A stretch of DNA of 64,000 bases from Paenibacillus solani (GCF_001277345.1 NZ_LIUT01000003.1:545294-609293), one strand, 5' to 3'. Positions 17,280-27,796 are shown, counted from the stretch's first letter. Notes: generated from the sequence alone by a model not told the origin. Made by a program: numbers and translations.

Positions 17280-18620
17280 TTATCCAATAATCATTTTGCC
17301 TTCCGGATGACGATACAATTCTTTACCCTTTCTACGCCCAAGTGCATAAGCAAGCGTCAATGGCCCCAATCGCCCTACAAACATGGTAAGGCTGATCATG
17401 ATCTTGCCAAACACGGTCAAATCAGGCGTTAAGCCCATGGAGAGACCCACTGTTCCAAAAGCGGATGTGGTTTCAAATAAAATCTTCAGAAAATCCCCTT
17501 CTTCTGTCGTCGACAGAATCATCGATACCGTAAGAATAAGCAGAAGTGCCAATAATACAATGGTCAGCGCCTTTAACACCCGTTCCTGGGCCAAGCGGTA
17601 GCGGAACATAACGATGTCCTCGCGCCCCCGCATCATGGCGATGACCGCTCCGACCATAATGGTAAAGGTGGTTGTCTTGATGCCGCCCCCTGTTGATCCC
17701 GGAGATGCTCCGATAAACATTAGGATAACAATGAAAAATTGCGTGGCCTGTCTAAGACCGGTTATATCTATCGTATTCGCGCCTGCAGTTCGCGGCGTTA
17801 CGGATTGGAACATCGCACCAAAGAATTTCCCGCCCCAGTTCAGAGAACCAAGCGTTCTTGGATTCGTAAATTCAAAAATAAAAATGATGATAAATCCAAC
17901 CAGCAGCAATGCAGCTGTCGTGGTGAGCACAACTTTGGATTGCAGGGACAATTTCCGCTGCTTCCGGAAATCGATCAGATCAGACAGCACAATAAAACCA
18001 ATACCGCCGGATACAATCAAAAATATAACTACAATATTGACCACCGGATCATACACATATCCGGTCAAACTCCGATAATCGCCGAACAAATCAAATCCGG
18101 CATTGTTAAACATCGAAACAGCATGAAAAATGCCATAATAAATCGCCTGCCCGAGCGGCATGTCAAACGCAAAGCGAATCATGAGTATAACTGCGCTGCA
18201 AGCTTCGATAATGAGCGAATACAACAATACCCTGCGAATGAGTCTTACGATGCCTTCCATGGAGGACTGATTCATCGCTTCTTGCAGAATAAGTCGGTCC
18301 TTGAGGGATATACGTCTCTTGAATGCCAGTGCAAACAGAGTCGCCATCGTCATAAATCCAAGGCCGCCGATCTGAATCAGCAGCATGATCACAAATTCTC
18401 CGAAGTAACTGAATGTCGTCGCTGTATCTACCACAACCAGACCCGTCACACATGTTGCTGATGTCGAGGTGAACAATGCATCTATGAATCCTAGAGACTC
18501 CCCCGTTCGCGTTGAAATCGGCAGCATTAACAGCGCAGTCCCAAGCAGGATAATCGCTGCAAAGCCAAGCACGAGAATGCGCGGAGGAGATAATCTGAGC
18601 CATTTTAATTTCTCGTTCAA
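17280..18620 (-). CDS. ktrB: Ktr potassium uptake membrane subunit
   Basis: A 446-residue TrkH/KtrB-type K+ transporter with four pore repeats. Filter-like segments are TCVTGLVVVD, FNNAGFDLF, TAGANTID and FGTVGLSMG. The start is TTG 18620, positioned after AAGGTGA. With KtrA it forms a Na+-dependent K+ uptake system used in osmoadaptation. The long leader contains a ydaO-class riboswitch and terminator, so high c-di-AMP should switch expression off. Confidence 0.93.
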   Translation of the reverse strand: MNEKLKWLRLSPPRILVLGFAAIILLGTALLMLPISTRTGESLGFIDALFTSTSATCVTGLVVVDTATTFSYFGEFVIMLLIQIGGLGFMTMATLFALAFKRRISLKDRLILQEAMNQSSMEGIVRLIRRVLLYSLIIEACSAVILMIRFAFDMPLGQAIYYGIFHAVSMFNNAGFDLFGDYRSLTGYVYDPVVNIVVIFLIVSGGIGFIVLSDLIDFRKQRKLSLQSKVVLTTTAALLLVGFIIIFIFEFTNPRTLGSLNWGGKFFGAMFQSVTPRTAGANTIDITGLRQATQFFIVILMFIGASPGSTGGGIKTTTFTIMVGAVIAMMRGREDIVMFRYRLAQERVLKALTIVLLALLLILTVSMILSTTEEGDFLKILFETTSAFGTVGLSMGLTPDLTVFGKIMISLTMFVGRLGPLTLAYALGRRKGKELYRHPEGKMIIG

Positions 18621-18639
18621 TCGGTCACCTTCTTAAAAA

Positions 18640-18682
18640 AAATCAACGAAAAAAGACACTGGAAAACGCAGTGCCCCTAAGG
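18640..18682 (-). terminator. Attenuator terminator of the c-di-AMP riboswitch
   Basis: In minus-strand RNA a stem of seven pairs, GGCACTG with CAGTGUC, encloses CGTTTTC and is followed by UUUUUUC. It sits between the aptamer and the ktrB start, the usual place for ligand-dependent termination. Confidence 0.75.
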
Positions 18683-18689
18683 TCTGGTT

Positions 18690-18845
18690 CCTGTGCTGCA
18701 GCCTACGAGGTTAGCTGACGGGTTCGGGCATATCCACAGGCCGCCCTATTCATGCTCCTTACGAATCATGAAATTCACCCCAATTACATGGTTCCCCCAT
18801 TTTCAATACGAAATTCGGCTGGCATATTCAGTTCCTTGTACTTTC
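18690..18845 (-). ncRNA. ydaO/yuaA c-di-AMP riboswitch
   Basis: The minus strand shows the conserved blocks of the ydaO class in order: GGGGGAACC, GGGGTGAAT, AGGGCGGCC, CCCGAACCCGTCAGCTAACC and TCGTAGGC. These match the consensus of this riboswitch closely, and placement before a ktr operon is its best-known context. Binding of c-di-AMP favours the downstream terminator. The 5' boundary and P1 pairing are approximate. Confidence 0.93.
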
Positions 18846-19143
18846 CGTAAAGCATGATGTGATTATAACGCAATCTGAAACGTAACCCAACGCCCTTTTT
18901 CACCCAAAAAATCTTTAAAAGGACGCGAATTGGGCATATACAAGAATACAAGCATAGGGTTCTCTAACGTTTTCGAAATCTTTCATTGATTTTCATCGAT
19001 TTATTTCAATATTTCTCAAACTGGGATAAGCTGCTTATGACCTTCATAACTATGTTATATTGACTTTATGTGTTAATGTGTTCCTGAAATCAGGCCACTC
19101 GAATATCTGTAGAATCTCAACTTTCTTTATGAGGAGGAATTTC

Positions 19144-20832
19144 ATGAATCGTGCAAGAGAGCCCTTGAAGCTGGAACCCAATCTCAAACAGCTTTTTGTG
19201 CCTGCCGCAATCGGCCTGATACTGTTCCTGTTATTTCAGGTTTTTCCAACCTTCAGTCCCGAATCTGCCGAGATGGCATCGCCGGATATCATATCCAAGG
19301 AACAGGCTCAGCAAGCAGCTTTAAGATTTGCTTCGGAGCAGCTCCAGTTTTCGGCTGTGGACCCGGATGAAGCCTTGGTTACATATCAATCGAAATCCGA
19401 GCTTTACGGCTATTTAGCTAAGGTTAAGAAGCTTCAGGAATATAACAAGACTTATGAAGCCAAATATCCCTATGACGTATATCGTGTTCGCTTGAGTGAG
19501 CCGGGAGGTGATGCGCTGAACGTGGACGTGCATATGCAAAATTCAGGTATCGTCGGCTTCTCCTATGATTACGCCCGCTCCAGTTATGACCGGATCGAGC
19601 TGAACAAAGGAGATGTACAGAAGCAGATGCTTCTTATTGCCGAAGATGGCCTGACACTGGCCGAGAAAGAGGCGCTTGCTGAGCCTTGGCTCCAGCGGGC
19701 GGGTTACGACCTGCAGCATCTTGAACGGATTACGAAGGAAGGGGAACCAAGGCTCCAGTATGTGGACCGGGAATCCAAAATCGGCGATTCTGCTCTTGAG
19801 CTCCGATTTACCTTCGAAAATGGGAAGCTGCGTTCCTATGAGCCGCTTTTCTCCGTTCCGGCATCCCATTCGGCTTATGTCAACAAGCAGACTAAGAATG
19901 CAACGTGGCTGACGCTGGCAGGGTATGGCCTATTCACCCTTATTCTTGGCATTCTTGCGATTGTCTACAGCGTGAAGACCAGAGCCCACACATCGTTTAA
20001 GCGCGGCCTGTTTCTGTCGGCGCTGCTGTTCGTCATACAGATGCTGAATACGTATAATCTGATTCCGGTTTTCAAAGCCCAAGGCATGTCCCAAACCGGC
20101 TTAATCGGGATGATGATTTTCTATGCGATCTATTCACTCATTTTCTCGGCGCTGCTCTATTTCTCTCTTGTGGGCGGCAACGGACTGTGGAAAAAAGAGG
20201 ACGGACTCAATCCTTGGCCGCGTGCCAAAGAACCCGGATACGGACATTATGTACTAAACAGTATGAAGCTGGGATATGTATGGGCTTTAATTCTGCTAGG
20301 CATCCAATCCATCATCTTTATCGTTTTGAGTCTCACCTTGAATACATGGTCCACCACAGATGCCACGCAATCGCCTTATAATATGCTCTACCCTTGGATG
20401 TTCCCGCTAATGGCCTGGCTGGCCGGCATATCCGAGGAGGCCGTCTATCGGCTGTTTGGTATCAAAATGGTGAAGAAAATCGTCCGCAATACCTTTGTGG
20501 CGAGCTTGATTACCTCGCTCATCTGGGCGCTGGGGCACACTCTATATCCTATTTACCCGGTCATTTCCAGACCTATTGAGCTGGTCATTATCGGCTTGCT
20601 GTTCAGCTACATCTTCCTGAAATACGGTTATTTAGCGGCCATGTTCTCCCATGTCATCTTCAACAGCATCTTGATGGGCATCAGCCTGATCATGCTTAAA
20701 GATACAGCTAATATGCTGACAGGGGTCTTCTATATGGTGCTGCCGGCAATTGTCGCATATGTGATCTATCGATTTAATCCAACAAAAAAAGAGAAGCCGT
20801 ATATTACGACTCCTCCTCACGAAGTGCATTAA
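19144..20832 (+). CDS. CPBP family intramembrane metalloprotease with PepSY-like N-region
   Basis: A 562-residue protein. ATG 19144 follows GAGGAGGAAT, and the longer frame to 19060 lacks a site. One N-terminal helix (about 18-37) is followed by roughly 230 extracytoplasmic residues with PepSY-like features ([18 protein letters not shown]). The C-terminal multi-helix part carries the CPBP/Abi signatures [10 protein letters not shown] (EExxxR), LGHTLYP and SHVIFN, the glutamate and histidine residues of the intramembrane protease site. Substrates are unknown. Its last 29 nt overlap the convergent uvrC 3' end. Confidence 0.87.
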   Translation: MNRAREPLKLEPNLKQLFVPAAIGLILFLLFQVFPTFSPESAEMASPDIISKEQAQQAALRFASEQLQFSAVDPDEALVTYQSKSELYGYLAKVKKLQEYNKTYEAKYPYDVYRVRLSEPGGDALNVDVHMQNSGIVGFSYDYARSSYDRIELNKGDVQKQMLLIAEDGLTLAEKEALAEPWLQRAGYDLQHLERITKEGEPRLQYVDRESKIGDSALELRFTFENGKLRSYEPLFSVPASHSAYVNKQTKNATWLTLAGYGLFTLILGILAIVYSVKTRAHTSFKRGLFLSALLFVIQMLNTYNLIPVFKAQGMSQTGLIGMMIFYAIYSLIFSALLYFSLVGGNGLWKKEDGLNPWPRAKEPGYGHYVLNSMKLGYVWALILLGIQSIIFIVLSLTLNTWSTTDATQSPYNMLYPWMFPLMAWLAGISEEAVYRLFGIKMVKKIVRNTFVASLITSLIWALGHTLYPIYPVISRPIELVIIGLLFSYIFLKYGYLAAMFSHVIFNSILMGISLIMLKDTANMLTGVFYMVLPAIVAYVIYRFNPTKKEKPYITTPPHEVH

Positions 20833-22807
20833 GAATATCCGTTGCTAATTTCTCACCGATTGAAAGGGGCTTGAAGTCTTCGACTGAAGCCTCTTTTATT
20901 TTTTTGATGGAGCCAAAATGCTTCAGCAGCATTTTGCGGCGTTTCTCCCCAATGCCTGGGATGGAATCCAGCTTGGAGGACACCATCGATTTGCCCCGCT
21001 GTTCGCGGTGAAAGGAAATCGCAAAACGGTGAACCTCATCCTGAATACGCTGCAGTAAATAGAACTCCTGGCTGTCCCGGGGCAGATTAACCGGCTCAGG
21101 CGGATCTCCAACCATCAGCTGAGCTGTTTTATGCTTGGCATCCTTCACAAGCCCGCACACCGGAATGAATAACCCCAGCTCATTCTCCAATACATCGATG
21201 GCTGCGGAGATTTGTCCCTTCCCTCCATCGACTACGATGAGGTCGGGAAGCGGCAAGTTCTCTTTCAACACGCGTTCGTACCGCCGCCGGATCACTTCCC
21301 GCATCGTATCATAATCATCCGGTCCAATGACAGAGCGGATCTTATATTTACGATATTCTTTCTTATCCGGTTTTCCGTTCGTGAATACGACCATGGCCGA
21401 TACTGGATTGGTTCCCTGAATGTTGGAGTTATCGAACGCCTCAATCCGGTTTAATGATTCAAGCCCGATCACTTCACCCAGATTGGCTGCAGCGACCGAG
21501 GTCCGTTCTTCATCACGTTCAATTAAACGGAATTTCTCATCCAAAGACACCTTCGCATTATCTATTGCCATGCCTACCATCTGTTTCTTCAAGCCGCGCT
21601 GCGGCACAAGCACCTTCACACCGAGCCATTCCTGCAAGGCGGCTGCGCCTCCAGCAGCATCCACGATGCCTGCTGCCTCTGCTTTCTTCTCTTGAGCTTC
21701 GACAAGCGCCTCCTGCTCTTCGGATGAGACCGAAGGAGCCTGCTCCTGCGATTCGTTTATAAGCTCTGAGGTGCGCTCACCTTCAACATCGGCAGAGGTT
21801 TCCATTGCCTTACCTGAATCAGCTTCCTCCAGAAGCAGCGGGCCCGGCAGCAGGATTTCCTGCGGCAGTGCCGGATTGTCACTGTAATACTGGGCAACAA
21901 ATGACATAAAGTCGCTGTGCGCATCACCATAGAATGGAAAAACCGACTTGTTACGCTGCACCATTTTTCCCTGACGCATGTACAGAATTTGCACACACAT
22001 CCAGCCTTTATCCACAGCATAACCGAATACATCCCGGTCCCGGGTATCCGTTGTCGTTATCTTCTGCTTCTCCATTAAGGTATCGATATGAATGATCTGG
22101 TCTCGAAGCTCCTTGGCTCGTTCAAAATACAGCTCCTCCGCAGCCTCCTGCATCTTGCGCTGCAGTTCCTTCTTGATCTCTTCATGACCGCCGCTCAAGA
22201 AAGAAGTGATCTCTCCCTTAATCTCTTCATATGCATTCTCCGGCACTTTCTTCTCGCATGGTGCCAGGCACTGCCCCATATGATAGTACAGGCAGACTTC
22301 TTTGGGCATAACACCGCATTTGCGCAAAGGATACATTCGGTCGAGCAGTTTTTTGGTCTGCTGTGCAGCATAAGCGTTCGGGTAAGGGCCAAAATACTTG
22401 GCTTTATCTTTAAGCACCCTTCTGGTCACTTCCAGTCGGGGATGCTCTTCATTCGTTATTTTAAGGTATGGATAGGTTTTATCATCCTTCAGCAGCACAT
22501 TAAATCTCGGCTGATGGGTTTTGATCAGATTACATTCCAGTATCAGAGCTTCCATGTTGCTGCCTGTTACAATATATTCAAAATCACGGATCTCCGAAAC
22601 AAGCATCTGGGTTTTTCCATTATGGCTGCCGGTAAAATAAGAGCGAACCCGGTTCTTCAGCACCTTGGCCTTGCCCACATAAATAATCGTACCTTCCCGA
22701 TTCTTCATCAGGTAACAGCCCGGCTGGTCCGGAAGCAATGCCAGCTTATGGCGGATATTCTCCATGGCCTTCTCCTGCTCCTGAAGCTGGTTAGCAAAGT
22801 CATCCAT
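20804..22807 (-). CDS. uvrC: Excinuclease ABC subunit C
   Basis: A 667-residue nucleotide-excision repair nuclease. The N-terminal GIY-YIG nuclease ([28 protein letters not shown]) cuts 3' of the lesion. A cysteine cluster ([13 protein letters not shown]) and a UVR motif at about 211-246 follow. The C-terminal RNase-H-like domain ([22 protein letters not shown]) makes the 5' cut, ahead of a helix-hairpin-helix tail ([19 protein letters not shown]). The start is ATG 22807, 6 nt after AGGAGG. It is longer than the usual roughly 600 residues because of an acidic insert at about 326-390. Confidence 0.96.
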   Translation of the reverse strand: MDDFANQLQEQEKAMENIRHKLALLPDQPGCYLMKNREGTIIYVGKAKVLKNRVRSYFTGSHNGKTQMLVSEIRDFEYIVTGSNMEALILECNLIKTHQPRFNVLLKDDKTYPYLKITNEEHPRLEVTRRVLKDKAKYFGPYPNAYAAQQTKKLLDRMYPLRKCGVMPKEVCLYYHMGQCLAPCEKKVPENAYEEIKGEITSFLSGGHEEIKKELQRKMQEAAEELYFERAKELRDQIIHIDTLMEKQKITTTDTRDRDVFGYAVDKGWMCVQILYMRQGKMVQRNKSVFPFYGDAHSDFMSFVAQYYSDNPALPQEILLPGPLLLEEADSGKAMETSADVEGERTSELINESQEQAPSVSSEEQEALVEAQEKKAEAAGIVDAAGGAAALQEWLGVKVLVPQRGLKKQMVGMAIDNAKVSLDEKFRLIERDEERTSVAAANLGEVIGLESLNRIEAFDNSNIQGTNPVSAMVVFTNGKPDKKEYRKYKIRSVIGPDDYDTMREVIRRRYERVLKENLPLPDLIVVDGGKGQISAAIDVLENELGLFIPVCGLVKDAKHKTAQLMVGDPPEPVNLPRDSQEFYLLQRIQDEVHRFAISFHREQRGKSMVSSKLDSIPGIGEKRRKMLLKHFGSIKKIKEASVEDFKPLSIGEKLATDILNALREEES

Positions 22808-22851
22808 ACTCATCCTCCTCTCCAAGGAGATTGTATATTATAGTAACCACA

Positions 22852-22884
22852 CAAAGCGCCTCCGGGTTACACCGAAGGCGCTGT
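22852..22884 (-). terminator. Terminator of trxA
   Basis: AAGCGCCTCCGG (22854-22865) faces CCGAAGGCGCT (22872-22882). In minus orientation the hairpin directly follows trxA. The U-tract (UUUGUGUGG) is short. Confidence 0.65.
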
Positions 22885-22911
22885 ATGAAAGCAGATGATG
22901 AAGCGTCCTGC

Positions 22912-23229
22912 TTATTGATGTTTTGCAATGATGCCCTTCAGGGCTTCTTTGGAGTTCAGACCTACTACTTTATCGACAGGCTGGCCGTCTTTAAAGAAGA
23001 TCATGGTCGGAATGCTCATCACACCGAAGCGTGCCGCGGATTCAGGATTCTCATCCACGTTTACTTTTGCAATTTTTACATCATCACCGAGTTCCGAAGA
23101 CAATTCGTCCAGAATCGGAGCAAGCATTTTACAAGGGCCGCACCATGGCGCCCAAAAATCAACTACAACCGTTCCTTGGCCTTCAACTTCATTCACGAAG
23201 GTTTGATCGGTAACATTGACGATAGCCAT
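22912..23229 (-). CDS. trxA: Thioredoxin
   Basis: A 105-residue classical thioredoxin with the redox site WAPWCGPCKM at about residues 26-35 and the cis-Pro loop SIPTMIFF. AGGAGGAG precedes ATG 23229. It reduces cytosolic protein disulfides using thioredoxin reductase. It is monocistronic, between uvrC and a small membrane-protein gene, an arrangement also found in Bacillus. Confidence 0.97.
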   Translation of the reverse strand: MAIVNVTDQTFVNEVEGQGTVVVDFWAPWCGPCKMLAPILDELSSELGDDVKIAKVNVDENPESAARFGVMSIPTMIFFKDGQPVDKVVGLNSKEALKGIIAKHQ

Positions 23230-23485
23230 TGTATTCTCCTCCTCACAGGATAAGATCAGGTATAGTGCGATGCATATTTGTCGAATGAGTCGACGAATTT
23301 AGTATACCACAACGCACCAGAAAAAGTGAAATATACTCACCTTAAGAAAGAGCTGCATTCAGGTTTTTCACGCAATCTTTACAAATGATTTGACCTTTGG
23401 GTATACTACTAGTAACAAGTCGGGGAACTGTCAATTTTTTTCTCTTGTTCATTCGGCATGTTCACCTATGGAGGAGGCAAGCACC

Positions 23486-23641
23486 ATGGATGTAAATGTA
23501 CGTATTAACGATCCACGGGAGCATATCAATGAAGAGCCGCGCAATGACTTTGGTGATTTGATGATGGGCTTCATTGGGATGTTCGGTTTTATGACCGTCA
23601 TCTTTTTCGGATTTGTCATCATCAAGTTCTTGGTTGGCTAA
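23486..23641 (+). CDS. Small single-span membrane protein, YqzM-like
   Basis: A 51-residue protein. ATG 23486 follows GGAGGAGGC; the frame extends upstream but without a site. It has an acidic, polar N-terminus (about 22 residues) and one hydrophobic helix, GFMTVIFFGFVIIKFLVG. Length and layout resemble YqzM of Bacillus. Function is unknown. The family name is a tentative match from memory. Confidence 0.65.
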   Translation: MDVNVRINDPREHINEEPRNDFGDLMMGFIGMFGFMTVIFFGFVIIKFLVG

Positions 23642-23666
23642 TTACGGATGACTCCTTGTGCGCACA

Positions 23667-23720
23667 TAAAAAGTCTGATCCTATAGCGTTCCTTACGCTA
23701 ACAGGATCAGACTTTTTAAC
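23667..23720. terminator. Bidirectional terminator
   Basis: AAAAAGTCTGATCCT (23668-23682) pairs with AGGATCAGACTTTTT (23703-23717), a 15-bp perfect stem with A and T flanks. It follows the YqzM-like gene and faces dnaI. Confidence 0.88.
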
Positions 23721-23773
23721 GTTTTACTCCCTAAGGAGGCCCCTCCCCACGGAGGAGCTGCGCTGTTATGGTA

Positions 23774-24727
23774 TTAAAACTTCCCTCTCTGATTCTCTCC
23801 GAATAAATGAACGACATCCACAAAAGGCGCAATCCGGTTCATCAATCGCTGGCCTTTGTGCATCTCCTCGCCATCCTTGCTCGTAAAGCTAAGATGCTGT
23901 TCAAGTCCATCAAGCGGATAGTTCGACGTATAGAAGGTCGGGAGTCGGTTCATTCGGAAATTCAGAATGGAACCAAGGACATGGTCCCGAACCCAAGGAT
24001 TCAAATTCTCAGCTCCGATGTCGTCAAAAATGAGCAAATCGCAATGCTTCATCGTCTCGACCATATCCTTGAGCTTCTGACCGTCCTGCATCATCGTTTT
24101 CAAATCTTCCACGAAATCCGGCATATATACGATCACACCTGAGTGACCCGCTTTTGCAAGCTCATGCATCAAATAACCCATCAGATAGGTTTTTCCGGTA
24201 CCGAACGAGCCTGTTAGATACAAGCCCCGCGGGGACAAGCCGTTCTCCTTCGTATCCTTAATATACTTGAAGACCTGGTGCACCGCTGGCGCCCGCAATC
24301 GGTCTTTTGCCATAATCTCCATGTTGTCATAACCTTCGTTCAAGGCATGTTCATCAACATAGAAGCTGCGGATCCGCTTCTTGATTTTATCTTCATTCGT
24401 TTTTGCAACCTGTAGGGAACAAGGCGTCTTCCGCTCATAAATCTCCACCGTCCCATTCATCCGCTGGATATCGAGCTTGCTGAAATGTCCCTGGAAGTCA
24501 TTCGGACAATGCTCCAGCCCAGGACATTCCCGACAGTGGGCCTGGTCTCCGGCATATTGATACAATTTACTTAGATTCAGTCGTATGACTCGGTCATCGA
24601 TCTCCGGATATTCACTCCGCAAAGCTTGTATCAACGGATTCCGCAGTAAATCCTCCGTGATCCGCTCGGTTCTTTGCCGGAGGGCGGGACTTTTCATACT
24701 TTGCAGCAATTCGCCAAGGGACTCCAT
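23774..24727 (-). CDS. dnaI: Primosomal protein, helicase loader
   Basis: A 317-residue AAA+ helicase loader. The N-terminal domain contains a zinc site (CRECPGLEHC plus a following His). The C-terminal ATPase has Walker A GSFGTGKTYLMG and Walker B LLIFDDIGAE. The start is ATG 24727, 8 nt after AGGAGGG; the track-like upstream TTG at 24733 is closer to the site. DnaI loads the replicative helicase DnaC at oriC and restart sites, together with DnaB and DnaD. It lies 33 nt after dnaB, in an operon. Confidence 0.95.
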   Translation of the reverse strand: MESLGELLQSMKSPALRQRTERITEDLLRNPLIQALRSEYPEIDDRVIRLNLSKLYQYAGDQAHCRECPGLEHCPNDFQGHFSKLDIQRMNGTVEIYERKTPCSLQVAKTNEDKIKKRIRSFYVDEHALNEGYDNMEIMAKDRLRAPAVHQVFKYIKDTKENGLSPRGLYLTGSFGTGKTYLMGYLMHELAKAGHSGVIVYMPDFVEDLKTMMQDGQKLKDMVETMKHCDLLIFDDIGAENLNPWVRDHVLGSILNFRMNRLPTFYTSNYPLDGLEQHLSFTSKDGEEMHKGQRLMNRIAPFVDVVHLFGENQRGKF

Positions 24728-24759
24728 TTCCAATTCCCTCCTCTCATAAACATCTGTAG

Positions 24760-26265
24760 TTATCCGCCTTTATGATTACCAGCCTGCATTTCTGCTGCAA
24801 ATCGCATCATGGCTTCGAATTCTTCATCCGATACGGCCTCACCCTGGTCAGTCTCCAGAGCCACTGGAATTTCCGGTTTCACCTTACCGCCTGCAGCGTA
24901 TGTACGCGTACGCTGTGTGCCTGCCTTCTGCTTGCCTTTCATCTTGGCTTGATCCCTTATATATTGAACGGCTTTCTCATAACTGTTTATCTGTTTCAGA
25001 AGCATATTGGAAGCAATGGCCTCCACGAAATTGCGGTTGATTCGCTGCTCGCCACCTGCGGCCATTAAGGACATCAGATAATGAATGAGCACATTAATGA
25101 CTTCACCCGGCAGCTTATAGCTCAGATCAATTTTTTCGAAAATATCAAGAAATTGAGCTGGAACTGAACCCGGGAAAAATGTCTGCAGGAGCCGGGTATA
25201 AGGTTCGTTGCGAAGCATCATATTATATTGGTGAATATCACATTTGGATTGAAATTGAGCCGGAACCTCTACATAATATTCCATCTGAACCGCATGCTCC
25301 TGGACAGGCTCATCCGGATCAGCCATCAATTCCTGATGCAGAGCCACCACTTTGCCAGCCGTAATCTGCCGCTGCTCCTGCATCTTCATGCCCTGCCGGA
25401 AATGAAGACTGGCCTTATGCTGCAGATCATCCAGCACGACCTCGCCGTGCTCGGTAAAGATCCCGTCTTCATCAAGCAGACGACATAAATCCTGTATGCT
25501 CAGATCGTATTTTCGCACAACGTAATTGACGATGCCCATCTGTTCGTGATCATAGCGCAGTCGCTCAACAAAGACCCGATTGCGAGATTCACGCGGAAAG
25601 CGAAGAATAATGTCCGCATAGTTCAATCCCTCGCCTTGGTGACTCGACGGCACGATGGGCTTGCGTGAGACTGCCACCTCTTCCAGTGCTTGCTCGAGTT
25701 CATAGTCGATAACATGCGTATTCAACTCAAAAATATCATAGAAGGGAACTGAAATGTTCTCCTTGTTCAAAGAAATACCAGACCATTCAAGGGGTTCCTT
25801 GCTCCACAGCTCTTCCCGCAGTGACAGAACTGCGAATTTCCCCACCATGTCGCGAAGCAGCAGCGTCAGATGCTGTGTATTAAAGAATTCTGCAGGGCTT
25901 AGCGGTGCCTGCAGTTCATATTCGTAAACATGGTCGTCCGTTTCTGGAACGAACATCCGGCTGGTCTGCAATAACCCGACCGCCTCCAGCTTGGAGGTCT
26001 GCTCGATGAGATAGCGGCGTCCTTTTTCACTTGGCTCTAGGCCCAGTGTCAAGAACAGTCGCCGCTGCTGCTCGATTGCTGAATACCCCACCTTCTCCAT
26101 CGGCACATGCGATACGAGAAGACGGTACAGACTGACCGCAAATGCACCAACCATCGGTTGATAAATCGAACCAAGCATTTTGTCATCCAGGCCGCTTAAA
26201 CAGAAGTCACGGTATACGCAGTAACGGTGATTCTCTGTAAAATGCAAAAAATTGGTCATGCGCAT
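24760..26265 (-). CDS. dnaB: Replication initiation and membrane attachment protein DnaB
   Basis: A 501-residue Bacillus-type DnaB (not the replicative helicase). It combines an N-terminal winged-helix/oligomerisation region and DnaD-like (DDBH2) domains towards the C-terminus, with the segment EKAVQYIRDQAKMKGK near residue 440. GGGGGAG lies 8 nt before ATG 26265. It brings DnaI and helicase to the membrane-associated origin. In Bacillus it is encoded next to dnaI, as here; nrdR is often upstream but is not in this window. Confidence 0.92.
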   Translation of the reverse strand: MRMTNFLHFTENHRYCVYRDFCLSGLDDKMLGSIYQPMVGAFAVSLYRLLVSHVPMEKVGYSAIEQQRRLFLTLGLEPSEKGRRYLIEQTSKLEAVGLLQTSRMFVPETDDHVYEYELQAPLSPAEFFNTQHLTLLLRDMVGKFAVLSLREELWSKEPLEWSGISLNKENISVPFYDIFELNTHVIDYELEQALEEVAVSRKPIVPSSHQGEGLNYADIILRFPRESRNRVFVERLRYDHEQMGIVNYVVRKYDLSIQDLCRLLDEDGIFTEHGEVVLDDLQHKASLHFRQGMKMQEQRQITAGKVVALHQELMADPDEPVQEHAVQMEYYVEVPAQFQSKCDIHQYNMMLRNEPYTRLLQTFFPGSVPAQFLDIFEKIDLSYKLPGEVINVLIHYLMSLMAAGGEQRINRNFVEAIASNMLLKQINSYEKAVQYIRDQAKMKGKQKAGTQRTRTYAAGGKVKPEIPVALETDQGEAVSDEEFEAMMRFAAEMQAGNHKGG

Positions 26266-26401
26266 CGTTTATGCTCCCCCTGTCGCCCAAAAATAGACTT
26301 CCTCTATTCTATCACAAAACTGAAGTTTCGAAGTCGGTTCTTTTGCATTGAAATTCTGGAATTCATACTTCAATTCAATGAAAATGACTGGACCATAAAT
26401 A

Positions 26402-26440
26402 ATAAATGACGGCCCTCAATAATTGGAGAGCCGTCATTAC
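26402..26440 (-). terminator. Terminator after yuiB
   Basis: AATGACGGCCCTC (26405-26417) and GAGAGCCGTCATT (26426-26438) form a stem with one mismatch. The downstream minus-strand sequence is U-rich but interrupted. Confidence 0.65.
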
Positions 26441-26467
26441 TACTACATTCAATTTACAACAAATCGA

Positions 26468-26767
26468 TTAAAACATTCTAAAGCCCTTAATCCGCAATGT
26501 CTTAATGGTCCATCCGCTCATATAAGCACCAATCAGACCTGCTACCCCCGTTAAGTAATCCACCAGTTGGAACGATCCAACATGGGTCCAGAACGACATC
26601 TGGCCCCGATCCCACAAGCTGTATACAACGACCGGCAAAATAACAATCACGAACAGAAAGCATGGAAACCAGGTCGTCTTCATCAACATATTTAGGATAA
26701 AACCGATACCGAACATCATGACAAAAAACAAAATCATCAGCACGAGCACAGGAATAAATTGAAGCAT
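26468..26767 (-). CDS. yuiB: YuiB-like membrane protein
   Basis: A 99-residue protein with three hydrophobic spans (about 5-27, 34-54 and 69-85). The opening MLQFIPVLVLMILFFVMM and GIGFILNML resemble B. subtilis YuiB. ATG 26767 is preferred; GTG 26782 is an alternative with AAGAGG touching it. The yu* neighbourhood (yumB- and yumC-like genes a few kb away) supports the match. Function unknown. Confidence 0.72.
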   Translation of the reverse strand: MLQFIPVLVLMILFFVMMFGIGFILNMLMKTTWFPCFLFVIVILPVVVYSLWDRGQMSFWTHVGSFQLVDYLTGVAGLIGAYMSGWTIKTLRIKGFRMF

Positions 26768-27017
26768 GATCGCTGTTTTCACCTCTTCTTTATCACCTAC
26801 GCATAGCAGCTATCCTACTTAATTTCAGCAAGAAACAGCACACCAAGCTTTAGCTAATTGCTAGTTTACTAAAAAAAATGTCACAGATCAATGAACAATC
26901 ATGAATACATTGTGTCAGCGTTTGCCCTTACGCCCGCGCTTACAGTACAATGTAGTGAGTTAACGCAAGCGGTCATCCGCTTCCATGATAACGAACATAA
27001 CGTTTAGGAGTGATCAC

Positions 27018-27767
27018 ATGAACGAAGCTGCTATGACGCTTGAGGGCTGGTATGCGCTGCATGATTTCCGCACCATCAATTGGCCGGCCTGGAAAGCTGC
27101 AGATGAAGAAGTACGTGCTTTTGCGCTGGACGAGCTGAATGCGTTCCTCGAGGAATGGGATGCCCTTGAAGCTGCTCTGAAAGGCAGTACCGCTGTATAT
27201 ACCATCGTCGGTCAGAAAGCCGATTTTGTATTCATGCTTTTGCGCGAGACGCTGGAAGAGTTGAACGCGATCGAGAATGCCTTTAACAAAACAACGTTCG
27301 CCCAGTTCACCACCAAGGCTTATTCTTATGTAAGCATTGTCGAGCTGAGCAACTACCTGGCCGGCTCCTCCGATGAGGATCCGATGCAGAATCCGCATGT
27401 CATTGCCCGTCTGAAGCCGGCTCTGCCTAAATCGAAGCATATCTGTTTCTACCCGATGAACAAGAAACGGGACTTATCGGATAACTGGTACATGCTGAGC
27501 ATGGACGAACGCAAAACTATGATGAGAAGTCATGGTATGATCGGCCGGGGCTATGCCGGCAAAGTGAAGCAGATCATCACCGGTTCCGTTGGATTCGACG
27601 ATTGGGAATGGGGCGTAACCCTTTTCAGTGACGATGCGCTTCAGTTCAAGAAGCTCGTGTACGAAATGAGATTTGATGAGGTAAGTGCGCGTTTCGGCGA
27701 GTTTGGTCCGTTCTATGTCGGAAATCTGCTTGATCAGGCTTCATTTACAGATTTAATGAAGGTATAA
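27018..27767 (+). CDS. hemQ: Coproheme decarboxylase (HemQ/ChdC)
   Basis: A 249-residue chlorite-dismutase-fold protein. TAGGAGTG precedes ATG 27018. It carries the coproheme decarboxylase hallmarks: the N-terminal [14 protein letters not shown], the YPMNKKR segment and the [17 protein letters not shown] segment containing the proximal heme histidine. It makes heme b from coproheme III in the Gram-positive coproporphyrin-dependent route. Monocistronic, with a terminator after it. It fits the respiratory content of the window. Confidence 0.95.
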   Translation: MNEAAMTLEGWYALHDFRTINWPAWKAADEEVRAFALDELNAFLEEWDALEAALKGSTAVYTIVGQKADFVFMLLRETLEELNAIENAFNKTTFAQFTTKAYSYVSIVELSNYLAGSSDEDPMQNPHVIARLKPALPKSKHICFYPMNKKRDLSDNWYMLSMDERKTMMRSHGMIGRGYAGKVKQIITGSVGFDDWEWGVTLFSDDALQFKKLVYEMRFDEVSARFGEFGPFYVGNLLDQASFTDLMKV

Positions 27768-27796
27768 TTCCTTCTGCACATAAACAGCATGTACGC

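Noticed and set aside
22912-23229. Possible functional link between trxA and uvrC as an operon
   Set aside because: A terminator-like hairpin lies between trxA and the uvrC 5' region, and uvrC is downstream with its own leader. A shared transcript is unsupported.
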